From: Channa striata
Taxonomy: Eukaryota; Chordata; Actinopteri; Anabantiformes; Channidae
Direction: 5' to 3'
Assembly: GCA_033026295.1 (NCBI GenBank)
Contig: CM065189.1
Coordinates: 9,119,203-9,183,202 of the forward strand
DNA length: 64,000 nt
A program made the position numbers and the translations under genes. How positions within the stretch are numbered: the stretch's first letter is position 1; each line of letters starts with the position of its first letter. Shown piece by piece: positions 24,141 to 35,420 of the stretch. A model generated the notes under the pieces. It was not told the origin of the DNA. It worked only from the letters and a program-made list of their open reading frames with translations, and ran no database searches.

Positions 24141-24400
24141 GTAAACGGTAAATGGTCTTGCGACTAAATAGTGCTTTTGTACCTTATTGGAATTCACAGT
24201 GCTTTAAACTGCTTCTCATTCACTCATTCACACTCACGATCACAAACACACGCACTAATGGGGGCCTGAACTCACCCGCAGCAACTAAGTCGGGTTTCGC
24301 ATCTTTCTCAAGGACAATTCCACATGTGGCAAGAGAAACTGTTCATCAAACCCAAACCGCTGGATTCACGGGTGACTGCTCTACCACCTGAGCGATAGGC
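24141..24400 (-). mobile_element. tRNA-derived SINE, nearly full length
   Basis: The minus strand starts with a tRNA-like A-box region (reverse complement of CTCTACCACCTGAGCGATAG at 24380-24399). It ends, at the plus-strand left side, with GTAAATGGTCTTGCGACTAA and ATAGTGCTTTTGTACC, the usual 3' body of this teleost SINE (consensus GTAAATGGACTT...ATAGCGCTTTTCTAG). Between them lie the family's CACTCACACTCA block and TTCTCAAGGACA. It is the longest of the SINE copies here and diverged from the consensus. Confidence 0.75.
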
Positions 24401-24724
24401 TTTTGCAAATTTGATGGTGGCAGTGCTAATGTACCACTTTTTCTAGTGGTAACTGTGTATATTCATTTAGCATATTGTAGATTTTCATTTCTTTACTTCA
24501 GCTTTACCTCGTGTAGTTCTTTTTCATCCTCTTCTCTGCTGCCTTCCTTCTTAGAACTGCAGTCACTCTGTCTCCATCTGTGGGTGTCATCTCACGAGGG
24601 GCAAAGGGACAGACCAAAGTACAATGTGATTGGGCTGATATGAGATGAAACATATCATTTGGCCAAACAGTCTGCATCATTTCCTTGTATTTCAAGTGCT
24701 TGGTCCAAAAAAGGAAAACGAACG

Positions 24725-24815
24725 CACTGGACCCGGACCGGCCCACAGACCCATTGGCCCACTGGGAAATTGCCTGCTATGCCAGATGGCCAGTCCATGC
24801 CCGAATGCAACCGAA
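24725..24815. repeat. Possible DNA-transposon end fragment
   Basis: A GC-rich island with GGACCGGCCCACAGACCCAT, GGCCCACTGGGAAATTGCC and GCCAGATGGCCAGTCC stands out from the AT-rich flanks. Similar words occur at the ends of fish hAT-like repeats as I remember them. The assignment is weak. Confidence 0.35.
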
Positions 24816-26130
24816 ATAATTAGCCTAACAACCGCACACAACAGTAGTTACACAGTACACGGTGCATTTTAACATTAAAAGTGAACTGACATAACAGTGG
24901 CATCCCTGCTGTTAGCCACACAGATGAAGTGTTCTCGATTCCTTCCTTGTACCCTTGCCGAGCCCCACTCCTCCTCCATTTCTCAATAATTTTGGCTTTT
25001 TCTTGTTAGTAGTTTTTAAGTTGTAAGCACTGGTTGATGACAGGGGGTAAAACCAGTGCATAGAACACACATGGCTTTCATAACCCCATCTCAAAAAATG
25101 TTATTACGGCAATTCTGCAAAACCCCGAATTGCGTTCACTGACAATGTTCATCTACCTCTGCAGCCTCTAAACCCTTACATTCCATGTCAGTTCACAAAA
25201 GCTGCACTACTTCTTGCATTGTTGCTGAACATTGCTGAAAATGTGCTGATGCAGAATTATCTAATACGGGCATGATCCCAAAGGATACTAGATTGGGTTT
25301 TCCTCAAGCACACTTGGGTCCAATAAGGAGAAACATCTTTTGAAAGCACACATAATACAGAATATCAATGATAAAGAGCTTCATGTGAACACTGATTTGC
25401 AATGTTAAAAAATGATTTACTTTCCCAGATTCATATGATGTTTAGAAAGTCTTCACAAAATGCCTCTTTTCGCTGTACACTCACAAAAAGAAAATCTTAA
25501 AATTGAGAGGAAAAAAAAAAACGACAGAGGCCTTGCCAAGTCTGACAGGCTGGGAAGGCGAGCTAATTATGCCATGGTGCTCGGAAGCTAAAGTGCTCAT
25601 TGACAATCACAGGCCTGCTCTCAGGGTTTATGTAGCTATTAGGCTGAGAGACAAGGGTTGGCCAAAAGTACTGATCACTGTGGTCACTGTGATCAACCAG
25701 GACCCTCCAGCCATTTGACAAGTAGCATTACTGGACACATTTCAGCATTAGTTATCTGACTCCACTGAGTATTGATGATGTAGGTCTTAACCACAGTAGA
25801 CAAGGGTAGTGGGCAGCGAGGATTAAAACAACAGCAACCACAAAAAATGTGGATGTTAATGAAATGAGAGAATAGTGGATGCGGTTTCCTGTAACCACTA
25901 TCAAGCTGCAGTGTTAGCATGCTGAGCTGAATACACTCCTGTGATGGAGAATAATGTCTGCAGTTCTGTATAAGCCAACATTCAGACATAAACCCAGGGT
26001 TATTGCCAAACCCTATTAGTGAAAAATAATTAGCACATTGCCTTAATGTACCTCCGCAATATTTGATTAGGCTGCTTTATACTACATTACAGAGGAATTT
26101 ATTGATACATTTTACTCATAATACTTATAC

Positions 26131-26165
26131 CAACTCATCATCATCAACATCATCACCATCATTCT
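26131..26165. repeat. Imperfect (ATC)n run
   Basis: CATCATCATCAACATCATCACCATCATT: about nine trinucleotide units with two or three substitutions. Confidence 0.85.
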
Positions 26166-27309
26166 GCTCGAGACGTTTGATTGCAAATACAAATAGAATG
26201 TGGATGAATCACATCTGAATACAGTCTCAGTGTAGAGCGCCATGAAATGTCACTTGTGAATAATGTGTATGTCAACAAACTACACCAGTTCAGAGTATGA
26301 AAACAAGATGACTGTCAACCCGAGCCGTGATGGCACTGATAGCAACGACAGGGATTGAAATAAAAAGTAAAAAATGAAGTGGGAGAACGTGTAAAAGAAT
26401 AGAAGCAATCAAGAAACGAGAGAAGAAGGCGAGAATGGACAGTTTGTGTATGTACCTGTGTATTTTGTCTGTCCCCAACTAACAAAACCTATTTATTTGG
26501 ACCCGTCAGATGAGTCAGATGCATTGTTCAGAACTCTATATTAAGCACAGAGGTTCATCAGGCTCATTTTTATCTTTGTGCAAGACCCATACACAGCATG
26601 TTTAAACGAACTCATCAGTCTTGGACTATTCATTCAAGTGAATGTAACTGAACTGCTGAGGTACTGCAATCTGCTAATAGCAGCACCTCTCCACCGCCTA
26701 AGCACGCTGACAGAAATGGACTTTGAAAAATAAGAGTGGCTGAAATCTGAATCATACATCCAATCTTGCACACTAACGACGGATTTATGCAATTACCCTT
26801 GTCGCATATCTCTCCCCGATTGGGGTGGGAAAGTGGGGATAGGTATTGGTAATACCTACAAGGTCCCCATCTGGATGAAAATAAGGCCTGTTCTTTTAAA
26901 TGAACGGCTTTACAAGCACAAAAAAGCCATCAGAATCCTCACACCTCTGCTACCCTCTGGCAATGTAATCACTTTGTGCATTGGATATTGCATTTATTTT
27001 TTAATATTTCACTCTCCCCCGTCTGTTCATCTCTCTTTCTACCACAGCTTGCTCCCCTGTATGCATTCCATTTTCATTCTCACTCTAAATGGCATTTCTT
27101 CCCCAGAAATTATATATCACCCGGGCTGTCCCTTATTATTTCAACCCAGAAGTAAGGACTTCAGTTACCACTCTCTCCTCTCTTTCCCTTATTCCCTCTG
27201 TTCCCTCTCTCCCTCGCTAACACTGTCTCTTTATCCCCTTAATCTCCATTCATACCTGTCCTCTCCCTCTCATCCTCACCTCAGAGGCCTCACCTCCGCT
27301 CCTCCCTCA

Positions 27310-27440
27310 TCTAACGCTTGCATTAAATCAAATGGAACACATTAAAAGTGGCACGCGCAGCAGACAATGGCTTTTATGATTGCCTGCTGTGTTCGACCTG
27401 GTTGTGCTGCACAGCCTCATAAAATGCCATTTGTATCACC
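27310..27440 (+). promoter_or_regulatory. Candidate conserved element containing a long imperfect hairpin
   Basis: The arms ACAATGGCTTTTATGA (27364-27379) and TCATAAAATGCCATTTGT (27417-27434) pair over about 16 bp with two single-base bulges. A second inner stem, GCTGTG with CACAGC, continues toward an 18-nt loop after a 6x1 asymmetric internal loop. The flanks (CATTAAATCAAATGGAACAC) are high-complexity. It could be a structured RNA, a hairpin precursor, or a palindromic regulatory site. No known microRNA was recognised. Confidence 0.25.
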
Positions 27441-27960
27441 TCATTTCATAGGGCCTTACTACACAGACGAAACAGAGGGAGACTGGCAAGAGATACAGAC
27501 TGAGCAGAGATACAGTAGGTTGAGCGCGGAGAGGATAAAAACGAGAAGGGGAAAAAAAGGGTGATAGTTTAGCAGAGAGGAAAGGAGAGGTGGAAGAGTA
27601 AGAAGTGGAATTTGAAAAGGAGATAGAATGTAAAGTTAGAGTAAAATGAGAGCAGAGATGGCGGGGTATGAATAAAAACATTTGCAAGAGCGATAGAGCC
27701 AGACTGAGGAGGCAAGACAAGTGAGAAATTAAGGTAAAAAAAAATGGATGACGGGCGAGGAAAGAACTGGCGGGGAATGAGAGGAAGGGATAAACGGATG
27801 AAGAAGAACAGCGAGAGGGGCGGAATGGAAAGAAATAGGTGTGAATAGGGAGAAAGGCCAAGAGAAGAAAAGAGGAGGTGAAAAACAGGGTGAGAACGTG
27901 ATATTGGTGGGAAAGCCATGGATGGTGAGAGAGAGAGACAGCGAGAGCGAGAGCGGCTGT
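27440..27960 (+). repeat. Purine-rich (G/A) tract
   Basis: Over about 500 bp the plus strand is overwhelmingly A and G, with short words such as GAGAGGAA, AAGAAGTGG and GAGAAAGG and no fixed unit. It accounts for the long Ser/Leu/Phe-rich frames on the minus strand (27436-27996 and 27569-27919). It is not a simple (GA)n array, except a short GAGAGAGAGACAGCGAGAGC near 27930-27950. Confidence 0.85.
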
Positions 27961-28129
27961 ACAGTGATGGAGATTATCCTGGAAAAGCCTTGACAATATT
28001 CAAATAGGAGCAAGCTGCCAGGACAACTACATGGATTTAGAGCAATAAGAAAGATATAGCAACCCAGGGAGAAAGAGAGAGGGCTGATGAGGGCATATCC
28101 TGCGCGCTCCCTCGTCTCCTCCCTTCCTC

Positions 28130-28310
28130 CCTCTCCATTAGTACAGTGAGCATATTGGGCTTATTAAATTCTAATTGTCTGTAATGGCCGCCCAGGCTCT
28201 CTGAGGCACTATGTGACAGGGTGAGAGTGAGCGGAGGTATTTGTTTTGCTAATTGGAAACTGTTCAGCTCACTTAAGTGTTTCTGCTGTTTGCCGCTGCT
28301 CAGGGAGCCG
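28130..28310. promoter_or_regulatory. Candidate conserved non-coding element
   Basis: Contains closely spaced homeodomain-like sites (ATTAAATTCTAATTGTC, TGCTAATTGG) and GTAATGGCCGCC in a high-complexity stretch between low-complexity flanks. No repeat or coding match. Texture-based inference only. Confidence 0.2.
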
Positions 28311-29334
28311 CTGATAAAAAAAAAAAAAAACAGACGGAACAATAGATAGACGGATGGATGGCACAGGTACTGTGGACGGAGAGGGAGAGGGTGGAAGGGT
28401 GGGAGGGCAGAGTGTAAGAAGAGCACCTTGGGGGTATTTACCGGTGAGAAAGAATATGAAAAATCAATGAGGACATAATGAGCTTCATTTAGAAAGTTGT
28501 CAGACACTAGTGCAGGCCTGTTTAGCATGCTGGAGTCTCCGTGTGAAACCAAATCTGTTTACTCAACCCCGCACGTATAGCTGGCTATGCGTTACACCGG
28601 TCATTTAAACAGGCTCACGCAGGAAGAACACAACCGCGTTGTTTCCCCTCTGTGTGCAGGGATACCTTGACCCACCCCCCCCCCACCTCCCTTCCCCACC
28701 AATATCTCTCACGTCCTTGCAGCGTCCTCTCACACAGCATGCCGCAGAAAGCCATTTAGAGTTCTTTACTTGTTCTCCATATCTCCCCTCCATCCTCGTC
28801 CTGTTTCCCTCCCTCCCTACGGCAATATAAGCAGCGAAAAGAGCAGACGGTGTGAAGAGGTGCAAAAAGCTTCTATCGTGTTTCCATATGGCCTTGCTTC
28901 CGCTGAGCTCTGCACACACACACCAACACATGCTGAAAACAGACATTCAGGTAAACACGCATTGCACAGTATTTCAGGTCATGCAGACTTTCCTCAGGAC
29001 CTCAACAATAATTTGCATTCTCAAAAGAAAGCAAACCTTGACAAGGCTGGTAAAGGATTTCTCTGTTAAAATGAAGAATAAACCAACGGCATGACTGTTT
29101 ATGTTGGAAGTAACTTGCCTTGTAGAAGTTAAACTCATTTTGTCAAGCCTTTGGGTACTTTTACCTTACTAAGAGTTTCACTTTTGGGATTACACAATAT
29201 GAATAGCTTCAAAGTAAAAGCAAAATAATACTCCTAATTTTAACACTATTTCTTTCTCTTTGCAGATTTTAAAGTTTTTTTATTTGACTATATTATAGTT
29301 AGAATGCCATGCCATGCCAGAGTTGGTGATATGC

Positions 29335-29665
29335 GCATCCATTCATCCTCTACCTTAACCACTTAAACAGTTTCAGGTTCTCACAGGTGCTGGAGCTTCT
29401 TTTAAGACAGGAAGCGGGGTACATGCTGGACAGGTCCACAGTCTGTCACAAGGCCACAAATAGAAAGAGACCACCACTCACATTCACACCCACAGGCAAT
29501 TTAGAGTCACTAATTGACATAATACCATGTCTTTTGATTGTTGAAGGAAAAAAGAGAACCTGAAGGGAAGCGACGCAAGTTTGGAGAGAACGTAAACTCC
29601 ACACAGAAAGGCCGTAGCCCTAAAGTCGATTTGAACTGGAGCCTTGTAGCTCCTAGTCCACACAG
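29335..29665 (+). repeat. Common vertebrate/teleost interspersed repeat
   Basis: Ordered words AAGCGGGGTACATGCTGGAC, AGGTCCACAGTCTGTCACA, ATTCACACCCACAGGCAATT, TAGAGTCACTAATTGAC, TTGGAGAGAACGTAAACTCC and ACACAGAAAGGCC match a very common fish repeat. In its consensus a plot-shared phrase is CACACCTACGGGCAATTTAGAGT and the end reads CAAACTCCACACAGAAAGGCC...TTGAACC. Its class (SINE or LINE-derived) I cannot fix. The 70-codon frame at 29538-29750 is a shadow of it. Confidence 0.75.
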
Positions 29666-32600
29666 ATGTGGATTTAATATACAGTCATTATCCGGATACA
29701 CACAGATGCTAAGGTGTAATTGGGCGCAGAACACAGCACGACTGGAATGATCACATACGTCAGTCCACTATTTTGCATGCAAGTTGTAAAGCCACTTAAG
29801 GCCACGCATGTTGACCATAACTGTAGAGTGGGAATGATAAAGGTATTGAGGCCCTTTAATATGAATGTATTTATATAAATACAAAGAGCAGCCATTACCT
29901 AGAGATGATATCTGGATATAGCTTATGTGTCAGGTGCTAATACTCTACCATGAACAGATAGGGGTTCCCCCTTATTTCTAGTTTTTATACCAAGGTAATC
30001 TTCTGGCTGCTGTCTCCGTCTGTGGCATTGATATTCTCGACTCTAACTGGCAAAAAGGGGAATCGGTGTATTTCACAAAATGTCAAATTATTGCTTTATA
30101 ATCCTTCTCCATCCATCTTGTATGTAATCTTGCCAAGCCTCAGTCTTTTATTTGGAGGGTAATTTAGGTTCCGCAATATTTTTTTTGTTGTTCTTGGCAG
30201 CCAATGAGTCAATCATGGCAGTCAACTGCATGTTTTCTCCCTGTGGATTTGTGACAAATACCCCCTTACCGGCTTATGTGGGTGTCCCATTAGAAATAAA
30301 CAGAAGTGCTTTTGGCTGCCTTGTCTCCCTTCCCCTGGTGTCTTTTTAAGTGCTGCCGTGCTATTTTTACATCGCAGAGTGTCAAGGCTTAGACAGATAG
30401 GTCCTGTATGACTGGCTGTTTGGAGACACAGAAGCAGGTCCCACAGCGATTTGTCTCAGCAATTGTTGAGGAAGTGGGTGTGAAGATCAAAGTGTCTGAG
30501 GGGCGTGTACGCAGTTCCACATGCGATTTGAACGCGTTCGTGCCGAAGCTCTTCACATGTGCCAGTGCATTAGCAGGTGCTGTGTATCTGAGCACAAGCA
30601 TGTTCACACAGGTTACTCTGTAATATGAAGAACAAGTGGAGAGGAGGCAAATGTGGAGCAATGCTGAATCTGAGGTGGAAGTACATGCATGAGGATGCAG
30701 AGGGAATAGAAACCTGGGTGCAGCCGTGGAGAATACGTTTGAATTAAAGAAACTGGAATACCATGGCAACATATGGCGAGTTTTGCAGTAAATCAACGGA
30801 TATCTCAAGAGATGCTAAACTATATTTACTAAAGAAGTAGCATATGCCAAATAGTGTGTTTGCAGGAATATACAAAGAGGCTGATAACAAAATAGAAAGC
30901 ATGGATGATTTTATAGACGTGCGTAATCAAGTACATTTTTAGTGACAAACAAGTTATGAAAATGACAAAATATGAGTGTCTACTTGGAAAGCACGCTCCT
31001 GTCTAACAAATATCATGTTTTCAGGTAGGTTCCCACCACTGCTGTATTCTTAAGAAAGAAAATATTATTTGAAAATGTAATCAAACCCAAATAATCATAC
31101 ATCGAAGGGTCTCAGTGCCCTGGTGTTTACCTCAAGGTCCTTAGCAAAGGTACTCAGGGCGGATTCTGGGGATCAGTATGTTAAATTCCTTCTGCACAGA
31201 GCTTAATGCACATAATGAATGATCATTTTAATCAAACTAAACCAAGAGGGATCAGTCTCTCTTAAACTGTAATCAGCCACTTTTATGTCAATCTTAATAT
31301 ATTTTTGAATCGCTGTGTTAAACACTGTGTTGAATGTGTGTTATTACAAACTAGCTTGTGTGTGATGGTAGTGCAACACCCATCGCAGTATCTCTCAAGA
31401 CAGAATTTTGATTTGCTCTATTAGTCCAACCAATAGTCCAAAGGTGTTTGTGCTTCAGTGAATATGTGGTATTTGAACTTGAAAAATTAATTGGCGATGA
31501 TCAGTTGGTCACAAAACCTGCCGAACGTTGTGGTGATTGACATATCCTTTGATCCCTATGGGACTAATTCACCGATTCCATTTCCATTATCCTCTTACTG
31601 CAAGTGTTAAAGAGAGTTTTCCCAGCCATGACTTCACACCTGCACCCTGATCCTCCGCTGTTCTCTACATCTGCATGTGTGTGTCCTGTCTGCAGTGGAG
31701 ACAAAATACACTTCGACACTACACACTGACTTGGTAATCCCCAATTAGACACAATAATACTATTTAGTGAGCAGCTGTCCCCACAGACACCTGACACACA
31801 CATATAAACACACAGACGTGAACGAGTAAACACACTCCGCAACGCGCGTGGTAGCGTGCGCGCACACACAAATAAAGACACAATCACATATGGTCCTAGG
31901 CGGCATGCTCTGGTAGAGCGTGTTAGCTGCCTCACCAGATGCCTGCTGGATAATCTAGGTGCCATGATGTGATGTTCTGCCAGTCAGCATGTCTGTGTGT
32001 TTGTGTACACGCGTCTGCCAAGATGTGGAATACTGTTCTTGTGTAGCATCTTTTCACTTCCTCCCCTGCTCTGTCATCTCTTACTCGGTTTATCTCTGTT
32101 TTTTTAACTTCCATCCCTTACATACTCTCAAGTCCGCTCTCATTTCCACTCTTTCCCCATCCTTTGTCTGTCTGGAAGTCGCCCCAACACCTGTGCCGTC
32201 TCTCCCCAGCTTCCGCTCCATGTCTTCTAGCAGCACATGTGCTGCCTAATGTGCTGTCCAGAAAGTCCTCAATGATTATTGTTCCTAATTAGGTATGTCA
32301 AACCCAATGTCTGTTCACATTGTTTTACACTGTGCTCATGGCGGATTCAGAAAATAAAATTAAAAAGAGAATTGCATAAAGACAAATGGTATTTGTTGTA
32401 TTGTATTAAATGGCAGAAAGCAAACCACCACCACCACAAATGTTTGTGTAATTCAAGAAAGTAGTTTGACTTATTGCCACAACTGGTCCAACCTTATTTC
32501 TTCTCTTTGGCTGCCTTCCACAGTGATGGTGCACATGTATCTAATGGTCCCCCAAGCAACCTCCTTCGTCTTTTTTCCTTTAATTCTCTTTCTCTTGAAT

Positions 32601-33044
32601 TGTTTCACTCTCTTTCTAATTATGTCGAACCTCTGCTGCTCTCCTTCTCTAAGCCCTTAATATTTGAGTTAGTGAGTGAGTGAGTAATCGCACTAATCAT
32701 CACTAATTTAGTCCTGAACGGGATCAGATGTGAGAGGATCATTTACTCTACGGTAGTGCTTCTTTGGGAAGACTAGGGTCTCGAGCCCACTCATCTATGT
32801 GCTTTATTGTGTGCTAATAAACCGCAAAGTAAGTTGTATGACATAGTAGTTATGTTTCTCAGTTCATTTCATATTTAAGTCCTAATTCAGTCTGTCACCT
32901 GATTATATTTTATACTAGACTTGTAACATGAATCAAACTATTAAACTGACTTTTGGCAGCAACAATTATTTTTATTATTTATTATTATGATTTTCTGTGT
33001 TATTCACTGCATGTGTAAAGTTGTGTTAATTTAAATTTTAAATC
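29666..33044. other. Non-genic sequence
   Basis: Frames of 139 (30389-30808, minus) and 133 codons (31564-31965, minus) show no recognised domain and no splice context, so they are taken as chance. A (GAGT)4 run lies at about 32668-32683. Bases 30180-30400 and 31080-31290 have the texture of conserved non-coding DNA, which cannot be tested here. Confidence 0.5.
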
Positions 33045-33730
33045 CAAATTTATTTGAATTGAACCACCAATTTACAAAGATCTCAGTCAACTCAAGGCAC
33101 TTTACATAATAAAGTCAAGACTGAACCCCCTAAATCCCCCTTGAGCAGCTATAGGCAACAGTGGAGAAGAAAAACCCCCATTAACGGAAGAAACCTCCAG
33201 CAGAACCAGGCTCAGGGTGGGCGGCCATCTGCCTTGACCGGTTGGGGGGAATGGAAAACACTGGGCAGGTTGGTAGGACCAGTAGCTGGGCACAGGAAGA
33301 CACACAGCTCCAAAGCCGGGGACACCTGAAGACAGGAAAAGAGAGAGGGAGACAGAGAGGGAGAAAGACGACTACGGGAGAAAGAAGACACAGAGTTAAT
33401 GTCCTATAGTGGTGACTAATGTGGGCTGAGAGGAGAAAAGTGTCTCAGTGCATCAGGGGTTGGTCCCTCTGCAGTCTGAGCCTACAGCAGCAGGACTAGA
33501 ACTAACTATAAGCTTCATCAAAGAGGAAGGTTTGAGCCTAGTCTTAAAAGTAGAGAGGGTGTCTGCTTCCCAAATCTGGACTGAGAGCTGGTTCCACAGG
33601 AGAGGAGCTTGATAGCTAAAGGCTCTGCCTCCCTTGTCTGTGATGATTGTATGTGATACTGCTCTGTACAGATATATAGATCCTCTGTCCACTTCCACTA
33701 GGGGTGTAAAGAATAACTGATGCAAACTGA
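33045..33730 (-). pseudogene. L2/CR1-like LINE 3' end (reverse transcriptase C-terminus plus 3' UTR)
   Basis: On the minus strand, 33725 down to about 33480 reads (G)GRAFSYQAPLLWNQL and then LSTFKTRLK. This is the terminal segment of LINE ORF2 proteins, usually GDRAFS-APRLWN-LP...L-FK-LK. Past it lies a GA-rich 3' UTR (33340-33395) and the block containing AGAAACCTCCAGCAGAACCA and GGCGGCCATCTGCC(T)TGACC (33188-33240), known from many teleost transcripts. The end near 33050 is AT-rich and resembles the L2-type tail (AATTGAATT on the other strand). It is 5'-truncated, as expected for LINE insertions, and cannot encode an active protein. Confidence 0.85.
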
Positions 33731-34824
33731 AAAATCACTTAGTCTTCTGTCTTCATTCAGGTATGGGTGGGTGTTTGTGCATGTGTGTGTGATGCTCCTG
33801 GCATCTCCTGTTTGGACTTTGACTAACAATGAACTATAATTTGTTAGTTGTTAATTTGTTTTTTGTATAAAACAATTTTCTGCATTTGAGTTAAAAGTAC
33901 AGAATTATAGTTGATTGAAATGAAAGCAGTATAAATATTTAAAGGACTGTCAGTTAAATTGAACAGGTAATTCACTGCAAATATGCAGATATCCTTATTT
34001 TTTTGAATTGTGCCATGATCAGACCGGCTAACAAAGACAATATTTTTACTGACAACGGGTGTTTGCAGCTCTAACACGTGCTGCTTCACACCTTCCTGTT
34101 GCATGGATACGTTTCTGTTAAGGTGTCCAACACACCAACACCTGTGTCTAATTCATTTAGTCTAAAATGAGATTGATTGACAAACAAATGAGGTGTAGGT
34201 TATTATTATTTTTTTATTATTATTTTGTTACCAGGCTAATTGATGAGAATTAGACACTAATTTTTAACTTGGTGACAATGCAAATATACATTATTGCTTT
34301 TAAACTTCCCTATAATAAGATACATTAAGTTCAGATGATATCATCTGGGGGAGTTATGTTATGCAGGAAGACAAATGCTGTAGTGAGAGCAACAAGATAA
34401 ACTGACAACTACACTGAAGGTTCCTCCAAATGATGTCATCTGGAGGTGTTTTTCAGGTAAAGGCAGGGAGATATTTTAATGTTGGTAATTCAGAGGTATG
34501 TTTAATGCCATTCATTTACACGTACTACTCAAAGTAGAACCAAAATTCAATATCAAAGGTCAATATCAGTGCAGGGCACAGTGTATAGTCTTTCACGCCT
34601 GCAATATTTGGGATTGCATGTGTTTATATATATTTCTGTACTTTACTGAATAAAAGTTGGTTGTTGGTTATTAACCACAAATAAATGTGAAGATATGCCA
34701 GTGAAATTCAAGAAAGAAGAATAATACATAATGGCAAACAGATAACAATTAAGATATGAAAATTTAGTTTTATCTCTTTGGTATTTGAGGGTTGTTGTGC
34801 CACTATCCGAAAAGAAACACTACT
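33731..34824. other. Non-genic sequence between two LINE ends
   Basis: Contains two related palindromic words, TGATATCATCTGGGGGAG (34336-34353, in a perfect 14-bp palindrome at 34333-34346) and TGATGTCATCTGGAGGTG (34431-34448, in an imperfect 24-bp palindrome at 34423-34446). A (TTA)n-like run lies near 34201-34225. No coding signal. Confidence 0.55.
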
Positions 34825-35420
34825 CATAAATTAAGAAAATGATTTTATTCATAAAACACAGTTAAACATGTTCATACAGAGTTTTAAGTTGTCATTTGAA
34901 TAGGGATAAGGTGTTATGAATGTTGTCGGGGAGAGTTCCAAAGACTAAATGACCCCACAGTAGGTAGACGTGTGTGTGCGAAAGAAATCCCAACGTGTTA
35001 GAACGAAGAGTAGGGGAATGATTGTAGGAGCTCTGAAAGGTAACGTGGTCAAGGTTTTGAAGGGCTTTAAAAGTACGGAGGAGGATTTGAAAGTCAATAC
35101 GATATTTGATGGGAAGCCAGCGAAGCAGCTGAAGAGTGGGGGTGACGTGTTGTATGGGGGGAGTCTGGCTTATAATACGAGCAGCAGAGTTCTGACCCAG
35201 CTGAGGTTTGTGCAGAGAACAACAGAGCACTACAATAGTTAAGACGGGAAGTGACCACAGGACAGAAGTGTTGGGCAGGGCGAGAGCAGGACATGGGCGA
35301 TTAATGTTAAGAAGATTGAAATAACCTGTTTTTGTGTTTGTTGACGTGGGGTAAGGTAAAGGATGAAGATGAGGTGCTATCACAGAGAACAACCAGGCTC
35401 CTAATCTGTTGGTGTTAGGA
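34825..35420 (-). pseudogene. L2/CR1-like LINE reverse transcriptase remnant
   Basis: The minus-strand frame covering 35392-34892 reads QNSAARIISQTPP, HVTPTLQLLRWLPIKYRIDF and FGTLPDNIHNTLSLFK. This is the thumb/C-terminal region of L2/CR1-type ORF2 (consensus Q-AAARL...HVTP-L--LHWLPV--RI-FK). The upstream conserved piece RLNYCSALL is in another frame at about 35219-35246, so at least one frameshift separates them. The 3' end carries AATAAAA near 34850. It differs in sequence from the LINE end at 33045-33730, so these are two insertions of related but distinct families in the same orientation. Confidence 0.9.

Larger units (their letters stand above)
24401..29334. other. Non-genic interval with strong strand asymmetry
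   Basis: Several long frames occur (186, 171, 170, 116 and 113 codons between 26833 and 28946), but they fall in pyrimidine- or purine-rich sequence and translate to Ser/Leu/Phe/Pro-rich or Arg/Glu/Lys-rich low-complexity chains. I read them as chance. Other contents: (ATC)n-like run at 26131-26165, hairpin at 27364-27434, poly-A at 28316-28330, C run at 28674-28684. Confidence 0.6.

Noticed and set aside
26833..27345. 170-codon plus-strand frame
   Set aside because: Ser/Leu/Pro/His-rich translation of pyrimidine-rich sequence; no domain and no start context.
27436..27996. 186-codon minus-strand frame and overlapping 116- and 94-codon frames
   Set aside because: All lie opposite the purine-rich tract and translate to low-complexity Ser/Leu/Phe/Pro chains; several frames are open together, as expected from composition.
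28037..28552. 171-codon minus-strand frame
   Set aside because: Composition-driven (Ser/Leu/Phe/Pro-rich), crosses a poly-A/T run and a possible conserved non-coding block; no domain.
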